Source: Chitinophagales bacterium (GTDB lineage Bacteria > Bacteroidota > Bacteroidia > Chitinophagales > UBA8649). Taken from it: DNA of 26,591 nucleotides. The stretch spans positions 1-26,591 of the forward strand of contig JADHRO010000004.1 in assembly GCA_016777395.1 (NCBI GenBank), read 5' to 3'. Below are positions 1-6,933 of the stretch, piece by piece. Each line of letters begins with the position of its first letter. The stretch's first letter is position 1. Position numbers and translations under genes: made by a program. Under the pieces are notes generated by a model, which did no database searches, was not told where the DNA came from, and worked only from the letters and a program-made list of their open reading frames with translations.

Positions 1-146
1 ATTGGCTCAGAATTGTAATATTGGATTTTCTTGACTTCATTATTCGTCCAAGAATTACTTGTTTTTAAATCCTCCGTGAAGGGTATTAATGTTTTACAAC
101 TGCTCATTAAAACAACTGTCATAAATATCAAAAGTAGGTTTCTCAT
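1..146 (-). CDS. Lipoprotein, N-terminal part only (runs off the window)
   Basis: An ATG at 146 on the minus strand opens a frame that stays open to the window edge (48 complete codons). It begins with a short lipoprotein signal: a basic Met-Arg-Asn start, a hydrophobic run, then the lipobox LMSSC, so Cys17 would be lipidated and the protein anchored in a membrane, probably the outer one. The mature part begins KTLIPFTEDL and continues with NNEVKKIQYYNSEP. This resembles a small family of uncharacterised Bacteroidota lipoproteins as I remember them; that is recollection, not a search. It lies 56 bases after the nadK stop on the same strand and may be cotranscribed or have its own start in that gap. 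Function unknown. The lipoprotein call is fairly firm; anything beyond it is not supported. Confidence 0.7.
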   Translation of the reverse strand, partial: MRNLLLIFMTVVLMSSCKTLIPFTEDLKTSNSWTNNEVKKIQYYNSEP

Positions 147-202
147 TTTTATATTATTTACTTTTATCTAGTCAATTAATATGCCAAAAATCCATTTTGA
201 GC

Positions 203-1081
203 TTAATTTCTCAAATCTTCTCCCCAAAGTAATTTTTCCCTAATCGCATTTACAAAATTGCTTGAACTTAACCTCACCAAATGTGCTTGAAAGGAGGCTT
301 TCTTGAGTTTAAGCTCAAAACTAGCATCAATAGTTTTATTTCGACTGTCTAAGCTTGCTAGAAATCGTTTACTTCTTCCCTCTACTTGCAAACGCAGCTC
401 CACGTCATCAGGCACGACCATTGGCCGTACGTTTAAATTATGCGGTGCTACTGGTGTAATAACAAAGTTCTTGCTATTTGGATAAATTACAGGACCTCCG
501 CAGCTAAGCGAATATCCAGTTGAGCCTGTGGCAGTAGAAACAATCAAACCATCTGCCCAATAAGAATTTAAATGCTGTCCATTTAAATAGGTATGAACTG
601 TTATCATAGAAGAAGTTTCTACGCGCTGCACGGTAAACTCATTTAAAGCAAATGAGGTGTTGCCAAACAGCTTCTTGTTTGATTCTAATTGAATTAAGTT
701 TCGCCTATCAATAACGTGCTTTCCATTAATTATGGCATTAAGAGAATCTTCAATGTCGTTGATTGAAATACTTGCCAAAAACCCTAATCGGCCAAAATTT
801 ATACCGACTACAGGGATTTCTTTATCTCCAATCCAACTAACGGTATCGAGTATTGTCCCATCGCCCCCTAGACTAAAAACAAAGTCAATAGCTGTGGTTA
901 TTTCCTTCTTTTTAGTAAAAGTAGAATCATCAATGGTTAAAGAATGATCTGAGAGTAGATGCTTATAAAATGGTCTATTTACCGTATAGCTTATTCCTTT
1001 AGCTTTTAAAAGCTCAAAGAATTGCGCCACATACGGTGTTGTACCCGGCTTTAAATTTCGTCCATATACTGCTACGTGCAT
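203..1081 (-). CDS. nadK: NAD kinase (ATP-dependent NAD+ phosphorylation)
   Basis: Makes NADP+ from NAD+ and ATP in the cytoplasm, and so sets the NADP(H) pool. The 292-aa length is normal for the family. The diagnostic motifs are present: GGDGT at residues 72-76 (the conserved GGDG phosphate-binding motif), INFGRLGFL near 94-102, the NE pair at 147-148, and the glycine-rich DGLIVSTATGSTGYSLSCGG stretch from 177. The ATG at 1081 is preceded by a TATCTTTG -7 box ending four bases upstream, which supports this start and suggests a leaderless mRNA. It follows the CBS-ACT gene by 54 bases on the same strand. No oddities were seen in the motifs. Confidence 0.97.
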   Translation of the reverse strand: MHVAVYGRNLKPGTTPYVAQFFELLKAKGISYTVNRPFYKHLLSDHSLTIDDSTFTKKKEITTAIDFVFSLGGDGTILDTVSWIGDKEIPVVGINFGRLGFLASISINDIEDSLNAIINGKHVIDRRNLIQLESNKKLFGNTSFALNEFTVQRVETSSMITVHTYLNGQHLNSYWADGLIVSTATGSTGYSLSCGGPVIYPNSKNFVITPVAPHNLNVRPMVVPDDVELRLQVEGRSKRFLASLDSRNKTIDASFELKLKKASFQAHLVRLSSSNFVNAIREKLLWGEDLRN

Positions 1082-1085
1082 AAGG

Positions 1086-1093
1086 CAAAGATA
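1086..1093 (-). promoter_or_regulatory. Bacteroidota -7 promoter box for nadK
   Basis: On the minus strand this reads TATCTTTG, an exact match to the Bacteroidota -7 consensus TAnnTTTG. Its last base is four bases before the nadK ATG, so transcription would begin at or next to the start codon. No good -33 TTG is seen at the usual spacing (the nearest is about 25 bases up). Confidence 0.6.
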
Positions 1094-1135
1094 AGGGAAT
1101 ACTTAGACATCATTTCAATGAAAGTCAAATGAAAA

Positions 1136-1795
1136 TCAAACGTTTAAATAATGCATGAGTGCGTCATACCGATCTTTAAGCTGATCAATTTGTTCAGCTT
1201 GATGGAAAATGTTGGAAATTGTATAATTGTATCTTTCCAAAGTAGCAATAATATAGGTAAGGTCTAATGTGTTAACTTTAACCGTGACCTGAAGTTCGGC
1301 TGAACCTTCGATAGTTGTGGTGGCTATAGAAAGAACAGAAGCTTTATTGGATTCGACTATTCTTGAGATTTCTGCCAAAGAATAATCATGCGCGGGTATT
1401 TCTAAAACAAATATTCCTCCTGATTCTCGGGCAAAATTGAACTCGGATAATTTTATCAGCAAACTTCGAGGAGAGATGAGTCCAATATAATTATCCTCAC
1501 TATTAACCACAGGTAAAATACTGCTTCTACTTTCAAAACCTGCCTTCATGGCATCAAACAAATGGGTATGTTCTTTAACTGCTATTTTTATCAAGGGAAA
1601 TGACAATTCACTCAAAAGATCAACACCCACAGTGTCTAGCAATTGCTGTTCAGATACAACACCAACCAACTCCTTCCCATTTAAAACGGGCAGGTGCTCT
1701 TGTTTGAACTCCTCCATAAGTTCAACAGCAAACTGCACCGAATCGGTAATACGGAGGTAGGGGGTACTTTCTTCTATGGCGTTTTTGGCTATCAC
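1136..1795 (-). CDS. CBS-domain protein with C-terminal ACT-like domain
   Basis: A 219-aa protein with two CBS motifs in the first ~130 residues (typical phrases HLPVLNGKELVGVVSEQ and SSILPVVNSEDNYIGLISP). From about residue 135 an ACT-like segment follows (YSLAEISRIVESNKASVLSI, then a beta strand ELQVTVKVN). CBS pairs commonly bind adenine nucleotides and ACT domains bind small ligands, so a regulatory or sensor role is likely; the architecture is that of AcuB-like proteins. The start is GTG at 1795 inside a GTGA overlap with the upstream hydrolase stop, which suggests translational coupling; the next in-frame ATG lies within the first CBS domain. nadK follows 54 bases downstream. The partner or ligand cannot be read from sequence. 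Confidence 0.88.
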   Translation of the reverse strand: MIAKNAIEESTPYLRITDSVQFAVELMEEFKQEHLPVLNGKELVGVVSEQQLLDTVGVDLLSELSFPLIKIAVKEHTHLFDAMKAGFESRSSILPVVNSEDNYIGLISPRSLLIKLSEFNFARESGGIFVLEIPAHDYSLAEISRIVESNKASVLSIATTTIEGSAELQVTVKVNTLDLTYIIATLERYNYTISNIFHQAEQIDQLKDRYDALMHYLNV

Positions 1796-2565
1796 TCTGA
1801 TTTCTTTACATTTAAATCCATCAAAAATTGCTCCAAAAGTTCATTAAACCTTTCTGGATGTTCCATCATAGCAGCATGGCCGCACTTGTCAATAACTGAA
1901 AGTTTGGCATTTGGAATCAATTTTTGAAATTCCTCCCCAACAAAAAGTGGAGTAATATTGTCATTCCCGCCCCAAATAATATTCGCGGGGATATCAACTT
2001 TATTTAATTCTTTGCGAAGATTGTGTCGAAGTGCAGATTTTGCAAGAGCAATAACTCTTATGGCTTTTGCTCTATCGTTGACTGTATTAAATATTTCATC
2101 TACCAATTCCTTAGATGCCACGGTGGGATCGTAAAATGTGTATTCAGTTTTTTTACGAATGTAATCGTAATTTTCTTTGTTAGGATATCCATCACCTAAA
2201 GAATTCTCAAACAAACCCGAGCTTCCTGTTAAGGTTATAGATGCAACTTTATCCATATTCTTAAGGGCATAAACCAAACCAATGTGCCCACCTAAAGAAT
2301 TTCCCACTAAGTGAAGATTTGAGAACTTTTTTTCCTCAATTATGACATTTACAAAATCTACCATCCCACCAACCGTTGAATTCAGCAAGGATGATGTATA
2401 AAGTGGAAGTTGCGGGAAAAGTACGGTATAGTCTTGTTGAAAATGCTCGATTACCTTTTCAAAATTACTCAAAGCACCAAACAATCCATGAAGTAATACT
2501 ATGACCGGACCACTACCAAATTCCAAGTAACGATCGTCTGTGCTTAAATTTTTCATATTTCGCAT
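1792..2565 (-). CDS. Alpha/beta-fold hydrolase
   Basis: A 257-aa single-domain alpha/beta hydrolase. It has the oxyanion-loop HG motif (VLLHGLFG, residues 23-30), the nucleophile elbow GNSLGG with Ser90, a probable acid Asp202 in WGGNDNITP and the catalytic His230 in CGHAAMMEHPE. There is no signal peptide, so it is cytoplasmic. The substrate cannot be predicted; esterase, C-C hydrolase and similar activities are all possible. Two starts are plausible: ATG at 2565, or ATG at 2556 (MKNL). A TAAGTTTA box ending just before 2565 would favour the inner one. It is the first gene of a run hydrolase-CBS-nadK, overlapping the CBS gene by four bases. Confidence 0.9.
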   Translation of the reverse strand: MRNMKNLSTDDRYLEFGSGPVIVLLHGLFGALSNFEKVIEHFQQDYTVLFPQLPLYTSSLLNSTVGGMVDFVNVIIEEKKFSNLHLVGNSLGGHIGLVYALKNMDKVASITLTGSSGLFENSLGDGYPNKENYDYIRKKTEYTFYDPTVASKELVDEIFNTVNDRAKAIRVIALAKSALRHNLRKELNKVDIPANIIWGGNDNITPLFVGEEFQKLIPNAKLSVIDKCGHAAMMEHPERFNELLEQFLMDLNVKKSE

Positions 2566-2641
2566 GTAAACTTACAAACTAGCAAGGACAAAAAGGCAAA
2601 AAAGCCTTATTTTACTAGGGCTTTTAAAAAAAAATCAAAAT

Positions 2642-2760
2642 ATATCCACAAATTTTTTAAAACATGACATTTTTTAATATACTGATTTACAGCAGTTTAT
2701 CAAATTTGTTTTATTTAATCACTCAAGTAAACTGCAAATTATCCACATGGTCAATCCACG
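2642..2760 (+). other. Cluster of DnaA-box-like sequences in the hydrolase/HU intergenic gap
   Basis: TTATCCACA at 2739-2747 is a perfect match to the classical DnaA box. ATATCCACA at 2642-2650 differs at one base. CAATCCACG at 2752-2760, 13 bases after the perfect box in the same orientation, is a weak third copy (three mismatches). The gap is very AT-rich and lies between divergent genes. This could be DnaA-controlled expression of HU, a minor DnaA-titration site or an origin element. Gene orientation to the right (mostly minus strand from 3342 to 16420) does not look like a clean origin, so I call only the boxes. Confidence 0.35.
2692..2735. repeat. 8-bp inverted repeat in the HU upstream region
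   Basis: GCAGTTTA at 2692-2699 and its exact complement TAAACTGC at 2728-2735 flank 28 bases of AT-rich sequence. The right arm ends three bases before the perfect DnaA box. It may be a protein-binding pair or part of an mRNA/DNA fold, but an 8-bp repeat in such AT-rich DNA can also be chance. Confidence 0.35.
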
Positions 2761-2830
2761 CAAAGGCCCATCAGTAAAGGAATTGAGCTTACTTTTATGT
2801 CAGAATTTTTTTTAACTAAAACTATATATT

Positions 2831-3100
2831 ATGAACAAAGGTGAATTAATAAGCAAAATTGCTGAAGATGCAGGTTTAACAAAAGTACAAGCAGGAGCTG
2901 CTTTAGAAGCTGTAACTGATGGAGTAACTTCAACTCTAGCAAAAGGAGACAAGTTGACTTTAGTTGGATTTGGTACTTTCTCTGTAAATCATAGAGCTGC
3001 AAGAAAAGGAAGAAACCCTCAAACTGGAATGGAAATCAATATTGCAGCTAAGAACGTTGTAAAATTCAAGCCAGGTAAAGAATTATCTTCAAGAGTTTAA
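2831..3100 (+). CDS. hup: HU-family DNA-binding protein
   Basis: An 89-aa nucleoid-associated protein that binds and bends DNA as a dimer. The whole HU/IHF fold is recognisable: MNKGELISKIAEDAGLTK at the N-terminus, GFGTFSVNHRAARKGRNPQTG in the middle (the HU signature and the DNA-embracing arm), and KNVVKFKPGKELSS near the end. Length is typical. It is monocistronic: an AT-rich gap with possible DnaA boxes lies upstream and a strong terminator starts 24 bases after the stop. The region before the ATG is A-rich (ACTAAAACTATATATT) with no Shine-Dalgarno sequence, as is usual for highly expressed Bacteroidota genes. HU rather than IHF is chosen from the lone gene and sequence, with modest certainty between the two. 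Confidence 0.96.
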   Translation: MNKGELISKIAEDAGLTKVQAGAALEAVTDGVTSTLAKGDKLTLVGFGTFSVNHRAARKGRNPQTGMEINIAAKNVVKFKPGKELSSRV

Positions 3101-3124
3101 GCACTTAAACGCTATTAAAATATT

Positions 3125-3163
3125 AAATCCCACTATGACTTGTTTCTAGTGGGATTTTTTTAT
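3125..3163 (+). terminator. Intrinsic terminator of the HU gene
   Basis: An 11-bp perfect stem, AAATCCCACTA at 3125-3135 with TAGTGGGATTT at 3147-3157, with an 11-base loop, runs into a T-rich tract. It starts 24 bases after the HU stop and separates HU from the bTHX gene. Confidence 0.9.
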
Positions 3164-3200
3164 TTATGCAAGCTTATAAACTAAATTAAATCTGTAGAAT

Positions 3201-3332
3201 ATGGGAAGAGGTGATAAAAAAACTAAACGAGGAAAAATTTCGAAAGGATCCTATGGTGTGTCAAGACCAAAAAGATCGGCAGTAGCAGCTGCTCCTCCAA
3301 CTAAAAAGAAAAAAGCAAAGGCAAAAAAATAA
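3201..3332 (+). CDS. 30S ribosomal protein bTHX (43 aa)
   Basis: This short frame encodes 43 residues starting MGRGDKKTKRGKISKGSYGV, followed by SRPKRSAVAAAPP and a lysine/alanine tail. The MGKGDxKTxRGKI...GSYGxxRP pattern is diagnostic of the small-subunit protein THX (bTHX, first described in Thermus), a very basic peptide packed in the head of the 30S subunit, and the family is widespread in Bacteroidota. The ATG at 3201 is preceded by TAAATCTG (3187-3194), one base off the TAnnTTTG -7 box, six bases before the start; it therefore probably has its own promoter after the HU terminator. The stop lies only nine bases from the convergent pdxH stop. The gene is easily missed because of its size. 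Confidence 0.93.
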   Translation: MGRGDKKTKRGKISKGSYGVSRPKRSAVAAAPPTKKKKAKAKK

Positions 3333-3341
3333 CTAGTTGTC

Positions 3342-3986
3342 TTAGGGTGAAAGGATGCCCTTATTCCAAGATTTTTTTTCGAAGGAATAATATATTCTGT
3401 CATGTAAACGGTTTGGCCGTCCTTGCCAAAACTCAAAATAGCTAGGTTTCAGTATATAACCGCCCCAATGTTTCGGACGTTGGGGTTTTTTATTGCTATT
3501 AAGAATGGATTGGAATTCTTTTTCTAATTCGTCCTTACTTGCCAGCGGATGACTTTGCTGGGAAACCATTGCACCATACTGACTCTCAATTGGTCTTGTT
3601 TTAAAATAATCCTCACTTGCCTTTTCTGAAATTTTTTCTACCCGCCCGTCTATGCGAATTTGCCTTTGCATTTGTTCGTAGAAAAACAGGACACTTACCG
3701 CATTATTTGCAGCTATTTCACGACCCTTGCGGCTGTCATAATTTGAAAAAAATATTAACCCTTCGTTAGAATATTCTTTAAGTAAAACTACCCGACTACT
3801 GGGCCTACCATCCATACTTACAGTAGAAATAACCATAGCATTTGCCTCAAAGTCACCAAAACTTTCTGCTTCGCAATACCATTGATCAAACTGTTTAATG
3901 GGGTCATTATCGACCATATGAATCCTTAAGGTGGACTGGTCGTAGCTCTTTCTTTCTTGGTGTAAATTTTTATTTATCTCTGACAC
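3342..3986 (-). CDS. pdxH: Pyridoxamine/pyridoxine 5'-phosphate oxidase
   Basis: An FMN-dependent oxidase that converts pyridoxamine- or pyridoxine-5'-phosphate to pyridoxal-5'-phosphate, completing vitamin B6 synthesis or salvage. The 214-aa length and motifs fit: DPIKQFDQWYCEAE near the N-terminus, SRVVLLKEYSNEGLIFFSNYDSRKG (FMN-binding strand region), QIRIDGRVEKIS, SQQSHPLAS, and the C-terminal WQGRPNRLHDR that contacts FMN and substrate. The start is GTG at 3986, four bases after the stop of the upstream lipoprotein gene; no in-frame ATG occurs before residue 24, which would cut into the domain. It is thus probably translated from the lipoprotein transcript. Its 3' end faces the bTHX gene with no obvious terminator between. 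Confidence 0.96.
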   Translation of the reverse strand: MSEINKNLHQERKSYDQSTLRIHMVDNDPIKQFDQWYCEAESFGDFEANAMVISTVSMDGRPSSRVVLLKEYSNEGLIFFSNYDSRKGREIAANNAVSVLFFYEQMQRQIRIDGRVEKISEKASEDYFKTRPIESQYGAMVSQQSHPLASKDELEKEFQSILNSNKKPQRPKHWGGYILKPSYFEFWQGRPNRLHDRIYYSFEKKSWNKGILSP

Positions 3987-3990
3987 TTTC

Positions 3991-4491
3991 TTAATTTACA
4001 ATAATTTTAAGTTGTTTCTCATAACTTAAATTATCACTGTCTAATCTAAAAACAACTCGAACAGCATCATACTTCTGTGCAATAAAAGGGGTCGTGCTTC
4101 CGCTAAAATAAGCTTGAAATGGAACAGATGCATTTCTTCCTAAAGGCATTTGTAGCGTTCCTGAAACCGTCTGGACATTTAAACTATCCGTAAATACTTG
4201 AACAAAAAACTCAGTTTGCATGTCGTTGTACGTCAAATTATTAATATTCATTGCGGTATCAATAAAGTAGGCTCCTCTTATAGAATCTATAGGTGCATCT
4301 ATAGCCAAGTATAGACTAAAATCAACAAGTTCACCAGCAGCAGCTATAATAGTAGTACTATCCGGTTGAATAAAGTTTATTGCTTCAGTTCCGACAGGTT
4401 TATCTTCTTCATCTTTATTACATGCAATTAGAACGGTAAATAAGAGTGCAAACACTAAAAAATAAGTGGGCTGTTTGTTGCTTTTTTTCAT
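3991..4491 (-). CDS. Putative lipoprotein of unknown function
   Basis: A 166-aa protein with a lipoprotein signal: basic MKKSNK start, hydrophobic core FLVFALLFTVL, lipobox LIAC with Cys24, then an acidic NKDEEDK run. The Asp/Glu-rich start of the mature chain is reminiscent of a surface-export signal in this phylum, but that is inference. The rest is predicted to be mostly beta strands (for example LVDFSLYLAID, EFFVQVFTDS, DAVRVVFRLDS) and looks like one immunoglobulin-like domain. I do not recognise the family. It ends four bases before the pdxH GTG start, so the two are probably cotranscribed; a link to vitamin B6 is not implied by anything else in the sequence. Confidence 0.75.
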   Translation of the reverse strand: MKKSNKQPTYFLVFALLFTVLIACNKDEEDKPVGTEAINFIQPDSTTIIAAAGELVDFSLYLAIDAPIDSIRGAYFIDTAMNINNLTYNDMQTEFFVQVFTDSLNVQTVSGTLQMPLGRNASVPFQAYFSGSTTPFIAQKYDAVRVVFRLDSDNLSYEKQLKIIVN

Positions 4492-4607
4492 GCGTACCAG
4501 AATTTTTATAAAATTATAACTTTTTTTTTACTTCCAAAGTAAGCTCAAGAGCAACGATGCCTGTATCACTTAGATTAGTTAATTGTGTTTAGTAAACTCA
4601 AGAAATA

Positions 4608-4617
4608 TGCCCGGGCA
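4608..4617. repeat. GC-rich 10-bp palindrome in an AT-rich gap
   Basis: TGCCCGGGCA is a perfect palindrome lying 12 bases beyond the M3 peptidase stop, inside a 137-base gap of otherwise AT-rich DNA upstream of the lipoprotein gene. It has no loop and so is unlikely to be a terminator. It may be an operator or simply a restriction/modification-type site. Nothing else is recognisable in this gap beyond a weak GTTTAGTAAAC palindrome near 4587. Confidence 0.25.
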
Positions 4618-4628
4618 AACAGCTATTT

Positions 4629-6347
4629 TTAAAGCTTATCCAGCTCCCTCTGAACAAAATTAGCTAGGTCACTCACATATTCTGCAGAAAAGTCAAACTG
4701 AATATCTGCCGTTTGATATATTTCTGGAATACTTCGCGTATAACCTAAACTTAAAGCATTTTTGTAAGCTTGAATAGCCTTTTGATTATTTGATTTAAAA
4801 TTCCTCCACATAGCTATTGCGCCCAATTGTGCAAAACCATACTCAATATAATAAAATGGCACTTGATAGAAATGGAGAATCCCTTGATAACCGACTTCTT
4901 GAAACTTCTCTAAACCTGTATTATCTATTATCCCAGCCCCGTAGATCTTGTTCAATTCCATCCATTTGGCTCGTCGCTCAGTTCGAGTATGCTCAGGATT
5001 GGTATACATCCAATGTTGAAAAGCATCTCCTTTAGCTACTCCTGGCAAAATTTTCAACAAGCCCTCTAAGTGGTTTCTTTTAGCTCTTTTCAAATCTCCC
5101 TCATTCGGATAATAACTTTCCCAATTCTCCAAAGAAAATAGCTCCATACTCATAGAGGCCAATTCTGCGACCTCACTTGGCGTATTTCGCATATTAGCAA
5201 ATGGAATGCTGTAATCCAAAAAACTATGAATAGCATGGCCACCTTCATGCACCATTACTCGAACATCTCCTTCCGAAGATGCATGATTCATAAATATGAA
5301 AGGTACGCCCGATTCAGGCATTGCCATCATATATCCGCCAGGTGCTTTCCCTTTTCGGGACTCCAAATCCAAATTCCCTTTTGCGTACATATCAGCAATG
5401 CAAGCCCCGAAATATGGATCTAATTTATTGAAGCAGTGGACCGTCTTATTAACGAAATCTTCCGTAGTACTGAAGGGCTTCAACGGTGCTTGCTGCAAGG
5501 GATCTACTACCATGTCCCACGGTCTTAGTGCATCTAGCCCTAAACTGGCCTTTCTTTGCTCGCCAATCTTTCTTAACAAAGGGATAATAGCCGTAGCAAC
5601 GGATTGATGAAATGCTTGACAATCTTCAGGCGAATAATCAAATCGATGTTTTTCATCAAACATATAATCCCGATAATTTTCATAACCTGCATTCAGCGCT
5701 AACTGATGTCTTTTTGAAACCAATTGGTCCATAAGATCATCGAGTGCTTCTGCATCTTTATTCTCTCTTTCTCTTGCTAAGAAGTATACATCCTTTCTTA
5801 CTTGTCTATCGACTTTTTTAAAATAGATGGAAGCTTGGGGCATCGTTAAATCTTTACCCTCATAGTTAATAGACCAAGCGCCAGTTATTTCAGCGTACTT
5901 ATTTTCCATTAAACTTAAATCTCTACTTAGCTCAATATTCTTTTCAGTGAACAGCGCTAAATCTTTCTCAATACCTCTTTTTAAATTTTTAAAATCTTCG
6001 GATAAACTCTCTTTTAAGGGGCTAGCTTCAAATCTTTTTTGCAACTTATTTTCCCAAGGTTTGATTTTTGGAGATATATTAATGTAATAGCTTTCCAATT
6101 CCTTTTTGGCTGTTTCGTCGGTGGTATCGATAGATGTTTTGATATACTTTAAGCGCATATCCTCACTCACCACTGCATATAACTCATCCCAATCCTTTAA
6201 CCATTGCTCAAACTGTTCTTGTGTCTCAATTGGTCTATCATTAAGCTCAATATAAAATGAAACAATGCCATCCCATTCTTCTACTTGAAAAGAAGATGGC
6301 ATAAATGAACGCTCACTTTGAGTGATTAGAGTTGCAGATGAATCCAT
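4629..6347 (-). CDS. M3-family oligoendopeptidase (PepF-like zinc metallopeptidase)
   Basis: A 572-aa cytoplasmic peptidase that would cleave short peptides. The zinc site is clear: VMVHEGGHAIHSF carries the HExxH motif, and about 25 residues on TPSEVAELASMSMEL provides the third ligand Glu. The long helical N-terminal half, the segment GYENYRDYMFDEKHRFDYSPEDC and the C-terminal FYQVPFYYIEYGFAQLGAIAMW are typical of the family. There is no signal peptide. Its ATG overlaps the stop of the upstream DUF5606 gene by one base (TAATG), so translation is probably coupled and the two genes form an operon. No terminator is evident after it. Confidence 0.95.
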   Translation of the reverse strand: MDSSATLITQSERSFMPSSFQVEEWDGIVSFYIELNDRPIETQEQFEQWLKDWDELYAVVSEDMRLKYIKTSIDTTDETAKKELESYYINISPKIKPWENKLQKRFEASPLKESLSEDFKNLKRGIEKDLALFTEKNIELSRDLSLMENKYAEITGAWSINYEGKDLTMPQASIYFKKVDRQVRKDVYFLARERENKDAEALDDLMDQLVSKRHQLALNAGYENYRDYMFDEKHRFDYSPEDCQAFHQSVATAIIPLLRKIGEQRKASLGLDALRPWDMVVDPLQQAPLKPFSTTEDFVNKTVHCFNKLDPYFGACIADMYAKGNLDLESRKGKAPGGYMMAMPESGVPFIFMNHASSEGDVRVMVHEGGHAIHSFLDYSIPFANMRNTPSEVAELASMSMELFSLENWESYYPNEGDLKRAKRNHLEGLLKILPGVAKGDAFQHWMYTNPEHTRTERRAKWMELNKIYGAGIIDNTGLEKFQEVGYQGILHFYQVPFYYIEYGFAQLGAIAMWRNFKSNNQKAIQAYKNALSLGYTRSIPEIYQTADIQFDFSAEYVSDLANFVQRELDKL

Positions 6348-6829
6348 TATTTTTTCTTTGGTTTACTCTCTTTTTTTGTTGCTTTCGCTTTCTTTGGCTT
6401 AGCTACTTTCTCTTTCTTTGGTTTGTCCTTTTTTACACTTTCCTCTTTCTTTTCCTCCTTAAACATCCCTACTTCATCCAAAGATTTGAACCATTTAATC
6501 ATTTTACGAATGTCGCTGGTGTAGACTCTTTGCTGGTCGTGTTCTGGCGCAATAGCCACAAAATAAGCCCTTATATCTTTATCCGCAGCTTTTACTTCTG
6601 GGCACTTGTCATTGGCCTTCATAGCTTTGAATATTTCCGCTAACTCCATACTTCCTGTATTTGTATATACGGTTATGTTTTCCAAGGGGGTAAACATATG
6701 TTGGCGCGAAGAAACAAATTTGCTTTTTTGCTCGCCTAATGGAGTAACTATTATTCCATTATCTCGACTAGTGATCATTTGATATAATCCAGGCAGTTTA
6801 CTAATTGCCAATATTTCTTTTAGTTCCAT
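6347..6829 (-). CDS. DUF5606 protein with lysine-rich tail
   Basis: A 160-aa protein conserved in Bacteroidota. The first ~135 residues form the conserved domain, beginning MELKEILAISKLPGLYQM and including SRQHMFTPLENITVYT and IRKMIKWFKSLDEVGMF. The final ~35 residues are a disordered Lys/Glu-rich tail of near-repeats (KKEKVAKPKKAKATKK), suggesting contact with nucleic acid or ribosomes, though that is only inference from charge. The function of DUF5606 is not known to me. The start is supported by the conserved N-terminus and by a TATCTTCG promoter-like box 17 bases upstream. It is translationally coupled to the M3 peptidase through TAATG. Confidence 0.9.
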   Translation of the reverse strand: MELKEILAISKLPGLYQMITSRDNGIIVTPLGEQKSKFVSSRQHMFTPLENITVYTNTGSMELAEIFKAMKANDKCPEVKAADKDIRAYFVAIAPEHDQQRVYTSDIRKMIKWFKSLDEVGMFKEEKKEESVKKDKPKKEKVAKPKKAKATKKESKPKKK

Positions 6830-6846
6830 GAATAGATTTTAGCCTG

Positions 6847-6854
6847 CGAAGATA
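6847..6854 (-). promoter_or_regulatory. Probable -7 promoter box for the DUF5606-peptidase pair
   Basis: The minus strand reads TATCTTCG, one base off TAnnTTTG, 17 bases before the DUF5606 ATG. It lies between that gene and the terminator of the preceding B12 operon. No clear -33 element was found. Confidence 0.4.
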
Positions 6855-6879
6855 CTAAAAAGTAGCTAGTTAAGCATTA

Positions 6880-6910
6880 AAAGCCTTACTTGCAGTCGAA
6901 GTAAGGCTTT
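6880..6910 (-). terminator. Terminator of the B12 uptake operon
   Basis: A 10-bp perfect stem, AAAGCCTTAC at 6880-6889 with GTAAGGCTTT at 6901-6910, encloses an 11-base loop. Read on the minus strand it follows the DUF4465 stop by 23 bases and is trailed by TTAATGC, a short T-poor tail, so termination may be only moderate. Confidence 0.75.
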
Positions 6911-6933
6911 AAAATTTATTAAACTAAATGCAG

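Noticed and set aside
303..947. Plus-strand ORFs opposite nadK (60 and 71 codons) and similar antisense frames throughout the window
   Set aside because: They lie inside genes with clear family motifs on the other strand, have no promoter boxes or recognisable domains and are expected shadows.
2747..2815. 22-codon frame (MVNPRKGPSVKEL...) just upstream of HU, a possible leader peptide
   Set aside because: It overlaps the perfect DnaA box, has no start context and no regulatory codon run. Frames this short are expected by chance.
2566..2830. Calling this gap the replication origin outright
   Set aside because: Only one perfect DnaA box, no dnaA gene nearby, and gene orientation to the right (mostly minus to 16420) does not diverge cleanly. 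A whole-replicon GC-skew would be needed.
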